64,000 nt of DNA, from assembly GCF_019704555.1 (NCBI RefSeq), contig NZ_AP024745.1, positions 11,335,501 through 11,399,500 of the forward strand, given 5' to 3'. The notes beneath the pieces were generated by a model. The model ran no database searches, was not told the DNA's origin, and was given only the letters and a program-made list of their open reading frames with translations. A program made the translations under genes and the position numbers. Positions 40,357 through 48,175 of the stretch are shown here, piece after piece. Origin of the DNA: Actinoplanes sp. L3-i22. GTDB taxonomy: Bacteria; Actinomycetota; Actinomycetes; Mycobacteriales; Micromonosporaceae. Within the stretch, counting starts at the first letter, position 1. Each line of letters opens with the position of its first letter.

Positions 40357-41138
40357 CCGACGTGCTCCTCGTCGACCGCACTGACGCGGTCGTCACACTG
40401 ACCCTGAACCGGCCCGAGGCGATGAACTCCTTCACCGTGGACCTCAAGGAGGCTCTGCGGGACACCCTGGCGCAGCTGGAGACCGACCGGTCCTGCCGGG
40501 CGATCGTGCTGGCCGGCGCCGGGAACGCCTTCTGCGGCGGGCAGGACCTGCGCGAGCACGCGGCGCTGCTGGAGAAGAGCACCGACCTGGACACCGTCCG
40601 GGTGCACTACAACCCGATCGCCCAGCGGCTGGCCAGCATGCCGAAGCCGGTGGTCGCCGCGGTGCGCGGGATGGCGGCCGGCGCCGGCGCGTCGCTGGCG
40701 ATGCTCGCCGACTTCCGGATCGGCGGGCCGAAGACGTCGTTCCTGATGGCGTTCGCGAACGTCGGCCTGGCCGGCGACAGCGGCATCTCCTGGTCGCTGC
40801 CGCGGATCGTCGGGCACGCCCGGGCCGTCGAGCTGCTGCTGCTCGCCGAGCCGGTGAAGGCCCAGCGAGCGTACGAGATCGGCATGCTCTCCCGGCTCCT
40901 CGAGGACGACGAGCAGGTGCTCCCGGTCGCCCAGGAGCTGGCCGCGCGCCTGGCCGCCGGCCCGACCGTGGCCTACGGCGCGATCAAGCGGGAGCTGTCC
41001 ATCGGTGACGCCGGGACGCTCTCCGACGCGCTGGCCGCCGAGGCGCAGGCGCAGTCGATCTGCGGGGCCACCGCCGACCACAAGAACGCGGTGGACGCGT
41101 TCGTCAACAAGCGGAAGCCGGTTTACGAGGGCCGCTAG
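40353..41138 (+). CDS. Enoyl-CoA hydratase/isomerase (PaaG-like)
   Basis: The 261-residue crotonase has the oxyanion-hole segments GAGNAFCGGQDLREHA and VRGMAAGAGASLAMLADFRI and the catalytic region FANVGLAGDSGISWSLPRIVG. In that region Asp occupies one acid position (GLAGDSG), as in PaaG isomerases. Coupling to a PaaX repressor suggests phenylacetate or related aromatic-acid degradation, though no other paa gene is close. The stop overlaps the convergent hypothetical gene by four bases (CTAG). Confidence 0.88.
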   Translation: MTDVLLVDRTDAVVTLTLNRPEAMNSFTVDLKEALRDTLAQLETDRSCRAIVLAGAGNAFCGGQDLREHAALLEKSTDLDTVRVHYNPIAQRLASMPKPVVAAVRGMAAGAGASLAMLADFRIGGPKTSFLMAFANVGLAGDSGISWSLPRIVGHARAVELLLLAEPVKAQRAYEIGMLSRLLEDDEQVLPVAQELAARLAAGPTVAYGAIKRELSIGDAGTLSDALAAEAQAQSICGATADHKNAVDAFVNKRKPVYEGR

Positions 41139-41647
41139 TCCTCGTCCTCGTCCTCTTCCTCGGGGTCCTGGTTCGCCTCGACCCCGAGGACGAAGGCCTG
41201 CATGGCCAGCTCGTCACCGGACGGCCAGACGTAGGTCGGCAGCTCCCGCGGGCCCAGCTCGTTCACGTGCGACCAGTACTGCCGGACCGCCTCGGCCGGG
41301 CTGACCGCCTCGATCGGCATGGCCACGCTGACCAGCCAGCTCCGCTTCGGCGGGGTCTGGCCGAGCCGGTCGGCGAAGCGCCGGAAGTCGGCCTCGGCGA
41401 GCGGGCCGCTGCTCAGCCCGGCGGCCGGGACCGGCTCGTCGAAGGCGCGGCGCAGGTAGGCCAGCGCGGTGTACTCGGCGGCCTTCTCGACCCGGGTCAG
41501 CGCGACCACCTGCTCGTCGGCGACCAGCAGCACCTCGTCACCCGGGGACAGGCCGGCCGGGGCGCCCCGCACCACCACGACGTCCTGCTGGAACAACCGT
41601 TCCGTCGCCCACTGCTCCGCGTCCATGACCACCGACCACCGTTCCAT
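41135..41647 (-). CDS. Hypothetical protein with acidic C-terminus
   Basis: The 170-residue soluble protein contains DEVLLVADEQVVALTRVEKA, YTALAYLRRAFDEPVPAAG, SWLVSVAMPIEAVSPAEAVR and a C-terminal acidic run (EEEDEDED). No family motif is clear. The first part resembles an EVE or ASCH-like small beta-barrel, but this is only an impression. The start at ATG 41647 could be the inner ATG 41626 (MDAEQW). It converges on the crotonase gene and lies four bases after the tag stop. Confidence 0.7.
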   Translation of the reverse strand: MERWSVVMDAEQWATERLFQQDVVVVRGAPAGLSPGDEVLLVADEQVVALTRVEKAAEYTALAYLRRAFDEPVPAAGLSSGPLAEADFRRFADRLGQTPPKRSWLVSVAMPIEAVSPAEAVRQYWSHVNELGPRELPTYVWPSGDELAMQAFVLGVEANQDPEEEDEDED

Positions 41648-41651
41648 GCCC

Positions 41652-42230
41652 CTATCCCATCACGGGCACCCAGCAGCCGATCAGATGGTCGTCAACCATG
41701 CCGGTGGCCTGCATCAACGCGTACGCCGTGGTGGGTCCGACGAATTTGAAACCGCGCTTCTTCAGCGTCTTGGCCATCGTCGTGGACTCCGGGGTGACGG
41801 CCGGAACGTCCTTCATCCCGGCCGGCCGCGGGCGCTTCGCCGGCGCGAACGACCAGAGCAGCTCGGTGAGCTCGCCCGGCGCCAGGTCGGCGGCGACGCG
41901 CGCGTTGTGCATCGCGGCGTCGACCTTCATCCGGTTCCGGACGATGCCGGCGTCGGCCATCAGGCGGGTCGCGTCGCTCTCGTCGTACGTCGCGACCTTG
42001 GCGATCGCGAAGTCGTCGAACGCGGCCCGGAACGCCGGGCGCTTGCGCAGGATGGTGATCCAGGACAGGCCGGACTGGAACGCCTCCAGGGTGAGCCGCT
42101 CGAACAGGGCGTCGTCACCGCGGACCGGCCGGCCCCACTCGGTGTCGTGGTACGTCGCGTACTCCGGGGAGCTGCCGCCCCAGAAGCAGCGGGCCTTGCC
42201 GTCATCCCCGATCGCGAGATCGTCCGTCAC
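41652..42230 (-). CDS. tag: DNA-3-methyladenine glycosylase I
   Basis: The 192-residue Tag glycosylase removes 3-methyladenine from alkylated DNA. It has the N-terminal zinc Cys (ARCFWG), EYATYHDTEWGRPVRGD with its zinc His, the helix-hairpin-helix-like GLSWITILRKRPAFR, and the C-terminal FVGPTTAYALMQATGMV and DDHLIGC with the last zinc ligands. GTG 42230 overlaps the SRPBCC stop by four bases, making a coupled minus-strand run with the SRPBCC and DivIVA-like genes. Confidence 0.93.
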   Translation of the reverse strand: MTDDLAIGDDGKARCFWGGSSPEYATYHDTEWGRPVRGDDALFERLTLEAFQSGLSWITILRKRPAFRAAFDDFAIAKVATYDESDATRLMADAGIVRNRMKVDAAMHNARVAADLAPGELTELLWSFAPAKRPRPAGMKDVPAVTPESTTMAKTLKKRGFKFVGPTTAYALMQATGMVDDHLIGCWVPVMG

Positions 42231-42721
42231 GGCAGGCGCCCCTGTTCGATCAGGCGGCCGAACTTCTTCAGCGCGCCGGTGAAGCCGAGCTTGGAGCCGG
42301 GCCAGAGCACCGGCCAGGCGATCTTGCCGACCGGGCCGGCCGGCAGGTGGAACCACTCGTGCAGGACCACCTGGGTACGGTCGCCGGACATCGCGGTGCA
42401 GCGCATCGAGCCCGGGCCGCGGAGCACCTTGCCGCAGTGCACGACGCGGACCTCGTACGGCGCGTTCACCTTCACCACGCGCAACTCGTCCCGCAGCACC
42501 GCCGGGCCGATCGCGGTGACCGCCTCGACCAGGCTGCCCTCGCCGCCGTCGCCCTCGACCACCCGGACCCGGGTGAACGGGATCCACTCGCCCTGCTTCT
42601 CCCAGTCCATGAAGGCCGCGAAGACCTTCGCCGCCGGGGCGTTCACGATCACCGTGGCGGTGAACTCCCCGGAGCCGGGACGGGCGGCATCGTCGGCGCC
42701 CCCGGCTGGGCCGCTGCTCAT
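42227..42721 (-). CDS. SRPBCC (START-like) domain protein
   Basis: The 164-residue protein has a polyketide-cyclase-like SRPBCC fold: ATVIVNAPAAKVFAAFMDWE at the start (entry helix), then VRVVEGDGGEGSLVEAVTAI and a C-terminal helix (GALKKFGRLIEQGRL). Such proteins bind small hydrophobic ligands; no ligand is assigned. It overlaps both neighbours by four bases (GTGA with tag; ATGA with the DivIVA-like gene), so it sits in a compact translationally coupled operon. Confidence 0.85.
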   Translation of the reverse strand: MSSGPAGGADDAARPGSGEFTATVIVNAPAAKVFAAFMDWEKQGEWIPFTRVRVVEGDGGEGSLVEAVTAIGPAVLRDELRVVKVNAPYEVRVVHCGKVLRGPGSMRCTAMSGDRTQVVLHEWFHLPAGPVGKIAWPVLWPGSKLGFTGALKKFGRLIEQGRLP

Positions 42722-43239
42722 CGAGTCTCCGCCGGCTCCTCGTCGGTGGCGGGCGGCGGGATCTCCGCCACCTCGACGACCGGGCCGGCGTTCTCGTTCT
42801 CGGCCTTCTCGCGGTCGGCCTTCAGGTTCTCGGCCTTCTCGCTCTCGGCCTTCTCGCTCTCGGCGGCGGCCTGGGACGGCGCGATCGCGGCCTCCCGGGC
42901 GGCGCGCAGCGCGTCGGCGTCCTCGGTCCGGCCCTCGCGCAGCGCTGCCACCTCTGCCTCCAGCACGCCGATCAGCTCACCCTTGTAGCCGATGTCGTAC
43001 GCCGCGCGCTGCAGCGCCTGGTCGACCTGAGCCATCCGGTACCCCCGCCAGGCCGTGTCGAACCTGGTCTTCGCGATGTCCTCCTCGCCCAGCGGGCGAT
43101 CGCCGGGCAGCGGCACCGACTGGCCATCGGGCTCGACCGGGGTGAGCCCGGAGTCGCCCCCGCTCAGCAGAACGGTCACGCCGAAGACGATCGTCCCGAC
43201 GACCAGTGCTACGACAATGAAGAGCAGAAGCTGACTCAT
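42718..43239 (-). CDS. DivIVA-domain membrane protein
   Basis: The 173-residue protein has an N-terminal membrane helix (about 3-27), a short linker and a DivIVA-like segment (FDTAWRGYRMAQVDQALQRA) followed by a coiled coil (about 95-150) with KAESEKAENLKADREKAEN repeats and a Pro-rich end. DivIVA domains mark membrane curvature and growth zones in actinobacteria, but here the helix anchors it directly. ATG 43239 begins MSQLLLF; an in-frame start at 43284 adds 15 residues. No strong ribosome site precedes either. Confidence 0.83.
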   Translation of the reverse strand: MSQLLLFIVVALVVGTIVFGVTVLLSGGDSGLTPVEPDGQSVPLPGDRPLGEEDIAKTRFDTAWRGYRMAQVDQALQRAAYDIGYKGELIGVLEAEVAALREGRTEDADALRAAREAAIAPSQAAAESEKAESEKAENLKADREKAENENAGPVVEVAEIPPPATDEEPAETR

Positions 43240-43291
43240 GCGCACGATGTTGACATGTCGGCTTTCCGGAGGCGAGTCCGCCACCCAAGTC

Positions 43292-43669
43292 TCACGTCCA
43301 GGTCAAGATCTTCTTACGCCACGCATAGAGGATGCCCAGGGCCAGCACAGCCACGAAGACGGCCATCTCGGCGATCGCGGCGCCGCCGAAGCCGGGAAGA
43401 TCGAAGATCACGGCCCACGGGAAGAGGAAAACGGCTTCCACCGCGAAAAGCACATAAAGGTACGCATACACGTAGTACCTGATCTGCGCCTGCGCCCAGT
43501 CGCCGCCGACCGGGTCGATGCCGCTCTCATACGGGATCCGCTTGCCGGCCGGCTCGGCCGGACGGGCCGGGCGGAGTAGACGGTTCGCCCCGAACGCGGC
43601 CACGAACAGCAGGACCCCGGCGGCCAGGACCAGGCCGAGCATGGCGTACGAGCCGAGATATCCCTCCAC
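43292..43669 (-). CDS. nuoA: NADH-quinone oxidoreductase subunit A, solitary
   Basis: The 125-residue protein has three membrane helices with NuoA signatures: KRIPYESGIDPVGGDW, then IRYYVYAYLYVLFAVEAVFL and FPWAVIFDL. NuoA is a membrane-arm subunit of complex I and is normally encoded in a nuoA-N operon. Here no other nuo gene is near; instead the DivIVA-like gene lies downstream and korAB is divergent upstream. It may be a second, separate copy serving a ferredoxin-linked complex, but that is inference. Confidence 0.9.
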   Translation of the reverse strand: MEGYLGSYAMLGLVLAAGVLLFVAAFGANRLLRPARPAEPAGKRIPYESGIDPVGGDWAQAQIRYYVYAYLYVLFAVEAVFLFPWAVIFDLPGFGGAAIAEMAVFVAVLALGILYAWRKKILTWT

Positions 43670-43833
43670 GATCGGGCAGCCTACCCAAGAGCACTAGCTG
43701 GCGGGAGCACTGCCTGGCTACTGTGGGCAACGGTCCGCGGCTGCCTCCGTAAGGAGCGGCGACGTAGTGTGGAAGTGACGATGTGCGGGCCTGCTTCATC
43801 GACGTGCGCCCGCGCTCTTTGGAGGTTTGAAAC

Positions 43834-45687
43834 GTGGCCGCTCCCGCGAAGCGAGTCGAGCAGCTGGACCGGGTGGTGATCCGATTCGCCGGGGACTCCG
43901 GAGACGGTATGCAGCTCACCGGAGACCGGTTCACCTCGGAGACCGCGCAGCTGGGCAACGACATCTCGACGCTGCCCAACTTCCCCGCCGAGATCCGCGC
44001 GCCCGCAGGAACCCTGCCGGGCGTCTCCAGTTTTCAGGTCCACTTCGCCGACTACGACATCCTGACCCCCGGCGACTCGCCGAACGTGCTGGTCGCGATG
44101 AACCCGGCCGCCCTGAAGGCGAACCTGGCGGACCTGCCGCCCGGGGCCGACATCATCGTCAACACCGACGAGTTCACCAAGCGCAACCTGGCCAAGGTCG
44201 GCTACCCGGCCAGCCCCCTGGAGGACGGCTCCCTCGCCGAGTTCGCCGTGCACCCGGTCGCGCTGACCTCGATGACCGTCGGCGCGCTGGCCGATCTCGG
44301 CATCGCCAAGAAGGATGCCGAACGCGCCAAGAACATGTTCGCGCTGGGCCTGCTGAGCTGGATGTACTCGCGGCCCTTCGAGTCCACCCTGCGGTTCCTG
44401 GAACGCAAGTTCGCCAAGCGGCCGGAGCTGGTCGCGGCGAACAAGACCGCGTTCCGCGCCGGGTGGAACTACGGCGAGACCGCCGAGCTGTTCTCGGTGC
44501 GCTACGAGATCAAACCGGCCAAGATGCGACCGGGGACCTACCGGAACATCACCGGCAACCAGGCGCTCGCGCTCGGGCTGGTGGCCGCGACCGTGCGGTC
44601 CAAGCTGCCGCTGTTCCTCGGGGCGTACCCGATCACCCCGGCCTCGGACATCCTGCACGAGCTGTCCAAGCACAAGCGGTTCGGGATCACCACGATGCAG
44701 GCCGAGGACGAGATCGCGGCGATCGGGGCGGCCCTGGGCGCGGCGTACGGCGGCGCCCTGGGGGTCACCACCACCTCGGGGCCGGGCGTGGCGCTCAAGG
44801 GCGAGACGATCTCGCTGGCCATCGCGCTGGAGCTGCCGCTGATCATCGTCGACGTGCAGCGGGCCGGCCCGTCGACCGGGATGCCGACCAAGACCGAGCA
44901 GGCCGACCTGAACATGGCGCTGTACGGCCGGCACGGCGAGGCGCCGCTCGCGGTGATCGCCCCGAAGTCACCGTCGGACTGCTTCCACGCCGCGTTGGAG
45001 GCGGCGCGGATCGCGGTCACCTACCGGACTCCGGTCATCCTGCTGTCGGACAACTACGTGGCGAACGGGTCCGAGCCGTGGCTGCTGCCGTCGGTCGACG
45101 AGCTGCCTGACCTGTCCGTCGAATTCGCCACCGCGCCCAACGCGGAAGACGGAAAGTTCCTGCCCTACCTGCGCGATCCGGTGACGATGGCCCGACCATG
45201 GGCGGTCCCGGGCACGCCGGGGCTGGAGCACCGGATCGGCGGGCTGGAGAAGGCCGACAAGACCGGCGACATCTCCTACGACCCGGCGAACCACGAGTTC
45301 ATGGTCCGCACCCGGGCCGCCCGGATCGAGGCGATCCAGGTGCCGGACGTGGACGTGGAGGACCCGTCCGAGGCGGCGCGCGTGCTGGTGCTGGGCTGGG
45401 GCTCGACCTACGGGCCGATCGGGGCGGCCTGCCGGGCGTTGCGGCAGCGCGGGCTGACGATCGCGCAGGCGCACCTGCGGCACCTGTCGCCGCTGCCGGC
45501 CAACCTCGGTGAGGTGCTCGCGGCGTACGAGAAGGTGGTTGTCCCGGAGATGAACCTCGGCCAGCTCGCCCACGTGATCCGGGCCCGGTACCTGGTCGAC
45601 GCGGTGCCGTTCAACCAGGTCAGCGGTCTTCCCTTCACGGCGGCGACGCTGGAGAGCATGCTGGAGGACGTGGTCAAGAATGGCTAG
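43834..45687 (+). CDS. korA: 2-oxoacid:ferredoxin oxidoreductase, alpha/gamma subunit
   Basis: The 617-residue subunit fuses the gamma domain (1-200; FAGDSGDGMQLTGDRFTSET and PAEIRAPAGTLPGVSSFQV) to the alpha part (ALALGLVAATVRSKLPLFLG, then AYPITPASDILHELSKHK). It binds CoA and works with KorB to convert 2-oxoglutarate to succinyl-CoA while reducing ferredoxin, as in actinobacteria using this enzyme in the TCA cycle. GTG 43834 has TTTGGAGG seven bases upstream. The stop overlaps korB by eight bases. Confidence 0.93.
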   Translation: MAAPAKRVEQLDRVVIRFAGDSGDGMQLTGDRFTSETAQLGNDISTLPNFPAEIRAPAGTLPGVSSFQVHFADYDILTPGDSPNVLVAMNPAALKANLADLPPGADIIVNTDEFTKRNLAKVGYPASPLEDGSLAEFAVHPVALTSMTVGALADLGIAKKDAERAKNMFALGLLSWMYSRPFESTLRFLERKFAKRPELVAANKTAFRAGWNYGETAELFSVRYEIKPAKMRPGTYRNITGNQALALGLVAATVRSKLPLFLGAYPITPASDILHELSKHKRFGITTMQAEDEIAAIGAALGAAYGGALGVTTTSGPGVALKGETISLAIALELPLIIVDVQRAGPSTGMPTKTEQADLNMALYGRHGEAPLAVIAPKSPSDCFHAALEAARIAVTYRTPVILLSDNYVANGSEPWLLPSVDELPDLSVEFATAPNAEDGKFLPYLRDPVTMARPWAVPGTPGLEHRIGGLEKADKTGDISYDPANHEFMVRTRAARIEAIQVPDVDVEDPSEAARVLVLGWGSTYGPIGAACRALRQRGLTIAQAHLRHLSPLPANLGEVLAAYEKVVVPEMNLGQLAHVIRARYLVDAVPFNQVSGLPFTAATLESMLEDVVKNG

Positions 45688-46702
45688 TTCCACGGTGCCG
45701 CTGAAACTGACGATGAAGGACTTCAAGTCCGATCAGGAGGTGCGCTGGTGCCCGGGCTGCGGTGACTACGCGATCCTGGCCGCGGTCCAGAGCTTCATGC
45801 CCGAGCTGGGCATCCCCCGGGAGAACATCGTCTTCGTCTCCGGGATCGGCTGTTCGTCCCGGTTCCCGTACTACATGAACACGTACGGGATGCACTCGAT
45901 CCACGGGCGCGCGCCGGCGATCGCGACCGGGCTCTCCGCGTCCCGGCCGGACCTGAGCGTCTGGGTGGTGACCGGGGACGGCGACGCGCTCTCGATCGGC
46001 GGCAACCACCTGATCCACGCGCTGCGCCGCAACGTCAACCTGAAGATCCTGCTGTTCAACAACCGGATCTACGGCCTGACCAAGGGGCAGTACTCGCCGA
46101 CCTCCGAGCTCGGCAAGATCACCAAGTCGACGCCGGCCGGGTCGGCGGACTCGCCGTTCAACCCGCTCTCACTGGCGCTCGGCGCCGAGGCGACGTTCGT
46201 GGCCCGGACCATCGACTCCGACCGCAAGCACCTGCAGTCGGTGCTGCGGGCGGCGGCCGAGCACGAGGGTTCCGCGTTCGTCGAGATCTACCAGAACTGC
46301 AACATCTTCAACGACGGCGCGTTCGACCTGATCAAGGACGCCGAGTCGCGGGACGAGCACCTGATCCGGCTGGAGCAGGGGCAGCCGATCACTTTCGGTC
46401 GCGAGAACGAGTGGTCGGTCGTGCATCCGGAGGGCAGTTTCGGTCTCAAGGTCCAGTCGGGCGGGACGCCGATCGTGCACGACGCGACCGTCGAGGACCC
46501 GGCGTACGCGTTCGCGCTGTCCCGGCTCTCCGGGTCGGATCTGAACACGACGCCGATCGGGGTGTTCCGGAACGTGCAGCGGCCGTCCTACGACGAGATC
46601 GTCCGGAAGCAGTTGCTGGACGCTCGGGCGGAGACCACCGGCACGCCCGAGGAGATGCTCGACGATCTCCTCAACACCGGCGACACCTGGACCATCCTCT
46701 GA
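45680..46702 (+). CDS. korB: 2-oxoacid:ferredoxin oxidoreductase, beta subunit
   Basis: The 340-residue beta subunit binds thiamine diphosphate and part of the Fe-S wiring. It has EVRWCPGCGDYAIL (cluster Cys pair), VSGIGCSSRFPYYMN, and the TPP-magnesium motif VTGDGDALSIGGNH, with NVNLKILLFNNRIYGLTKGQ. It completes the Kor enzyme with the upstream korA and overlaps it by eight bases. A terminator lies 16 bases after the stop. Confidence 0.95.
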   Translation: MASSTVPLKLTMKDFKSDQEVRWCPGCGDYAILAAVQSFMPELGIPRENIVFVSGIGCSSRFPYYMNTYGMHSIHGRAPAIATGLSASRPDLSVWVVTGDGDALSIGGNHLIHALRRNVNLKILLFNNRIYGLTKGQYSPTSELGKITKSTPAGSADSPFNPLSLALGAEATFVARTIDSDRKHLQSVLRAAAEHEGSAFVEIYQNCNIFNDGAFDLIKDAESRDEHLIRLEQGQPITFGRENEWSVVHPEGSFGLKVQSGGTPIVHDATVEDPAYAFALSRLSGSDLNTTPIGVFRNVQRPSYDEIVRKQLLDARAETTGTPEEMLDDLLNTGDTWTIL

Positions 46703-46717
46703 TCAAAACCGGCGGTT

Positions 46718-46745
46718 CGGTCCGGCATCCTTCGATGCCGGGCCG
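46718..46745 (+). terminator. Hairpin terminator after korAB
   Basis: A 12-bp stem (CGGTCCGGCATC / GATGCCGGGCCG, one T-G wobble) with a CTTC loop is followed by TTCTTG. Confidence 0.8.
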
Positions 46746-46928
46746 TTCTTGTTCGGTACGGCCTGAGCACCGCCCGCACCCGAGCACCGCCCGCAGCCCC
46801 GCCGCAAGCCCGGCCGGCGCGGCGCTCGCGGCACTCGGCTGATCCTCAGGGGTGTTTCCGGTCGGTGCCGGCCGGGACCGGGAGGCGCGGCCGGGTCTGG
46901 AGCAGCGGCCGGCTCGCGGGGTCCTTTG

Positions 46929-47064
46929 AAACCGCAACCACCCGCGGACGTCGCCCTTTCGGGCCTCGCGTTCTGGGCGCCCCGCGCCCTGCGAGGCCCG
47001 GAAGGGTCCCCGCGGGAGCGACGATCAGTTATTGGCCGCAGCCGAGGCAATAAAGAATTTGATC
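46929..47064 (-). repeat. Interspersed 140-bp structured repeat, copy 3 (subtype B)
   Basis: This copy has the same orientation and subtype module (CAGTTATTGGCCGCAG) as copy 2. The outer hairpin stem is GGGCCTCGC (46961-46969) with GCGAGGCCC (46991-46999), perfectly paired but different in sequence from copy 2. It ends 13 bases before the stop of the minus-strand potassium-channel gene. The rest of the 46746-47077 gap shows no gene. Confidence 0.88.
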
Positions 47065-47077
47065 CTGATTTTCCGGC

Positions 47078-48094
47078 TCAGAAGGAGACGCCGGTCGGCG
47101 CGGCCTCGTCGGCGCGGATGTAGACCAGCAGGTCGCCGGTCTCGATGTTGACGATCTGCTCGCCGCCGAGCGGAAGGACCTTGCCGCGGCGGATCAGGGC
47201 GACCACCAGGGTCGAGAGCTGGCGCGGGTTCTGGCCGACCTCGGAGCGTTCCGCGGAGCGCATCGCGAGGGCCATCCCCTGGCCGGGGGTGAGCAGGTCC
47301 TCGACGACGTCGATCAGCGGCGGCGCGGTGGTGGTCAGGCCGAGCAGGCGGCCCGCGGTCGACGAGGAGACGATCACGTGGTGCGCGCCGGACTGCTTGA
47401 GCAGCGCGGCGTTCTCCTGCTCGCGGACCGCGGCGATGATCCGGACCTGGCCGGCGGTCAGCTGCCGGACGGTCAGCGTGATCAGCACCGACGCCTCGTC
47501 CTGGTCGGTCGCGATGATCACCGACTTGGCGTTCTTCACGTCCGCCTCGAGCAGCACCGCCGAGCGGGTCGCGTTGCCCTCGATCACCACGAAGCCGTTG
47601 GAGGTGGCCTGCCGGACGGCGACCTCCCGGTTCTCCACGATCACGATCCGGGACTTGTCGTAGCCGGTCTCCAGCAGCGCGGCGACCGCGGCCCGGCCCT
47701 TGGTGCCGTAGCCGCAGATGATCACGTGGTCCTTCAACTTGCGCCTCCACCGGCTGATCCGCAGGCCCCTGCGGTACTGATCGGTCAGCACTTCCAGGGT
47801 GGTGCCGACCAGGATGATCAGGAAGAGCACCCGGGCCGGCGTGATGAACAGGACGTTGACCAGCCGGGCGCCCTGCGTCGCCGGGGTGATGTCGCCGTAC
47901 CCGGTGGTGGAGAGCGAGACGACCGAGTAGTAGAAGCAGTCGAGCAGGCTGAGCCCGTCCCCGTTGACGTCGCGGTAGCCGTCCCGGTCCGAGTAGACGA
48001 CCGCGACCGCGCTCAGGACCAGGAAGATCGCCATCGCCAACCGGACGGCGAGAGCTCTCAACGGTCCCTGTCGGACCAGCGGAAGATGAATCAT
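47078..48094 (-). CDS. Potassium channel with RCK (TrkA-N) domain
   Basis: The 338-residue protein has two membrane helices (about 17-36 and 84-106) around a pore with the selectivity filter TTGYGD (SVVSLSTTGYGDITPATQG), then an RCK domain with the nucleotide-binding loop VIICGYGTKGRAAVAALL, and a C-terminal TrkA-C-like part. It is expected to be a ligand-gated K+ channel controlled by nucleotide or cation binding. The stop lies just after repeat copy 3. ATG 48094 precedes the first helix. Confidence 0.93.
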   Translation of the reverse strand: MIHLPLVRQGPLRALAVRLAMAIFLVLSAVAVVYSDRDGYRDVNGDGLSLLDCFYYSVVSLSTTGYGDITPATQGARLVNVLFITPARVLFLIILVGTTLEVLTDQYRRGLRISRWRRKLKDHVIICGYGTKGRAAVAALLETGYDKSRIVIVENREVAVRQATSNGFVVIEGNATRSAVLLEADVKNAKSVIIATDQDEASVLITLTVRQLTAGQVRIIAAVREQENAALLKQSGAHHVIVSSSTAGRLLGLTTTAPPLIDVVEDLLTPGQGMALAMRSAERSEVGQNPRQLSTLVVALIRRGKVLPLGGEQIVNIETGDLLVYIRADEAAPTGVSF

Positions 48095-48175
48095 GGCAGC
48101 GCCTGCACGGACACACCCTAATCAGATCAGTAGTCGGAGTGATCCGCATCATCCGATCCTCAGAATGGGCCCGAT

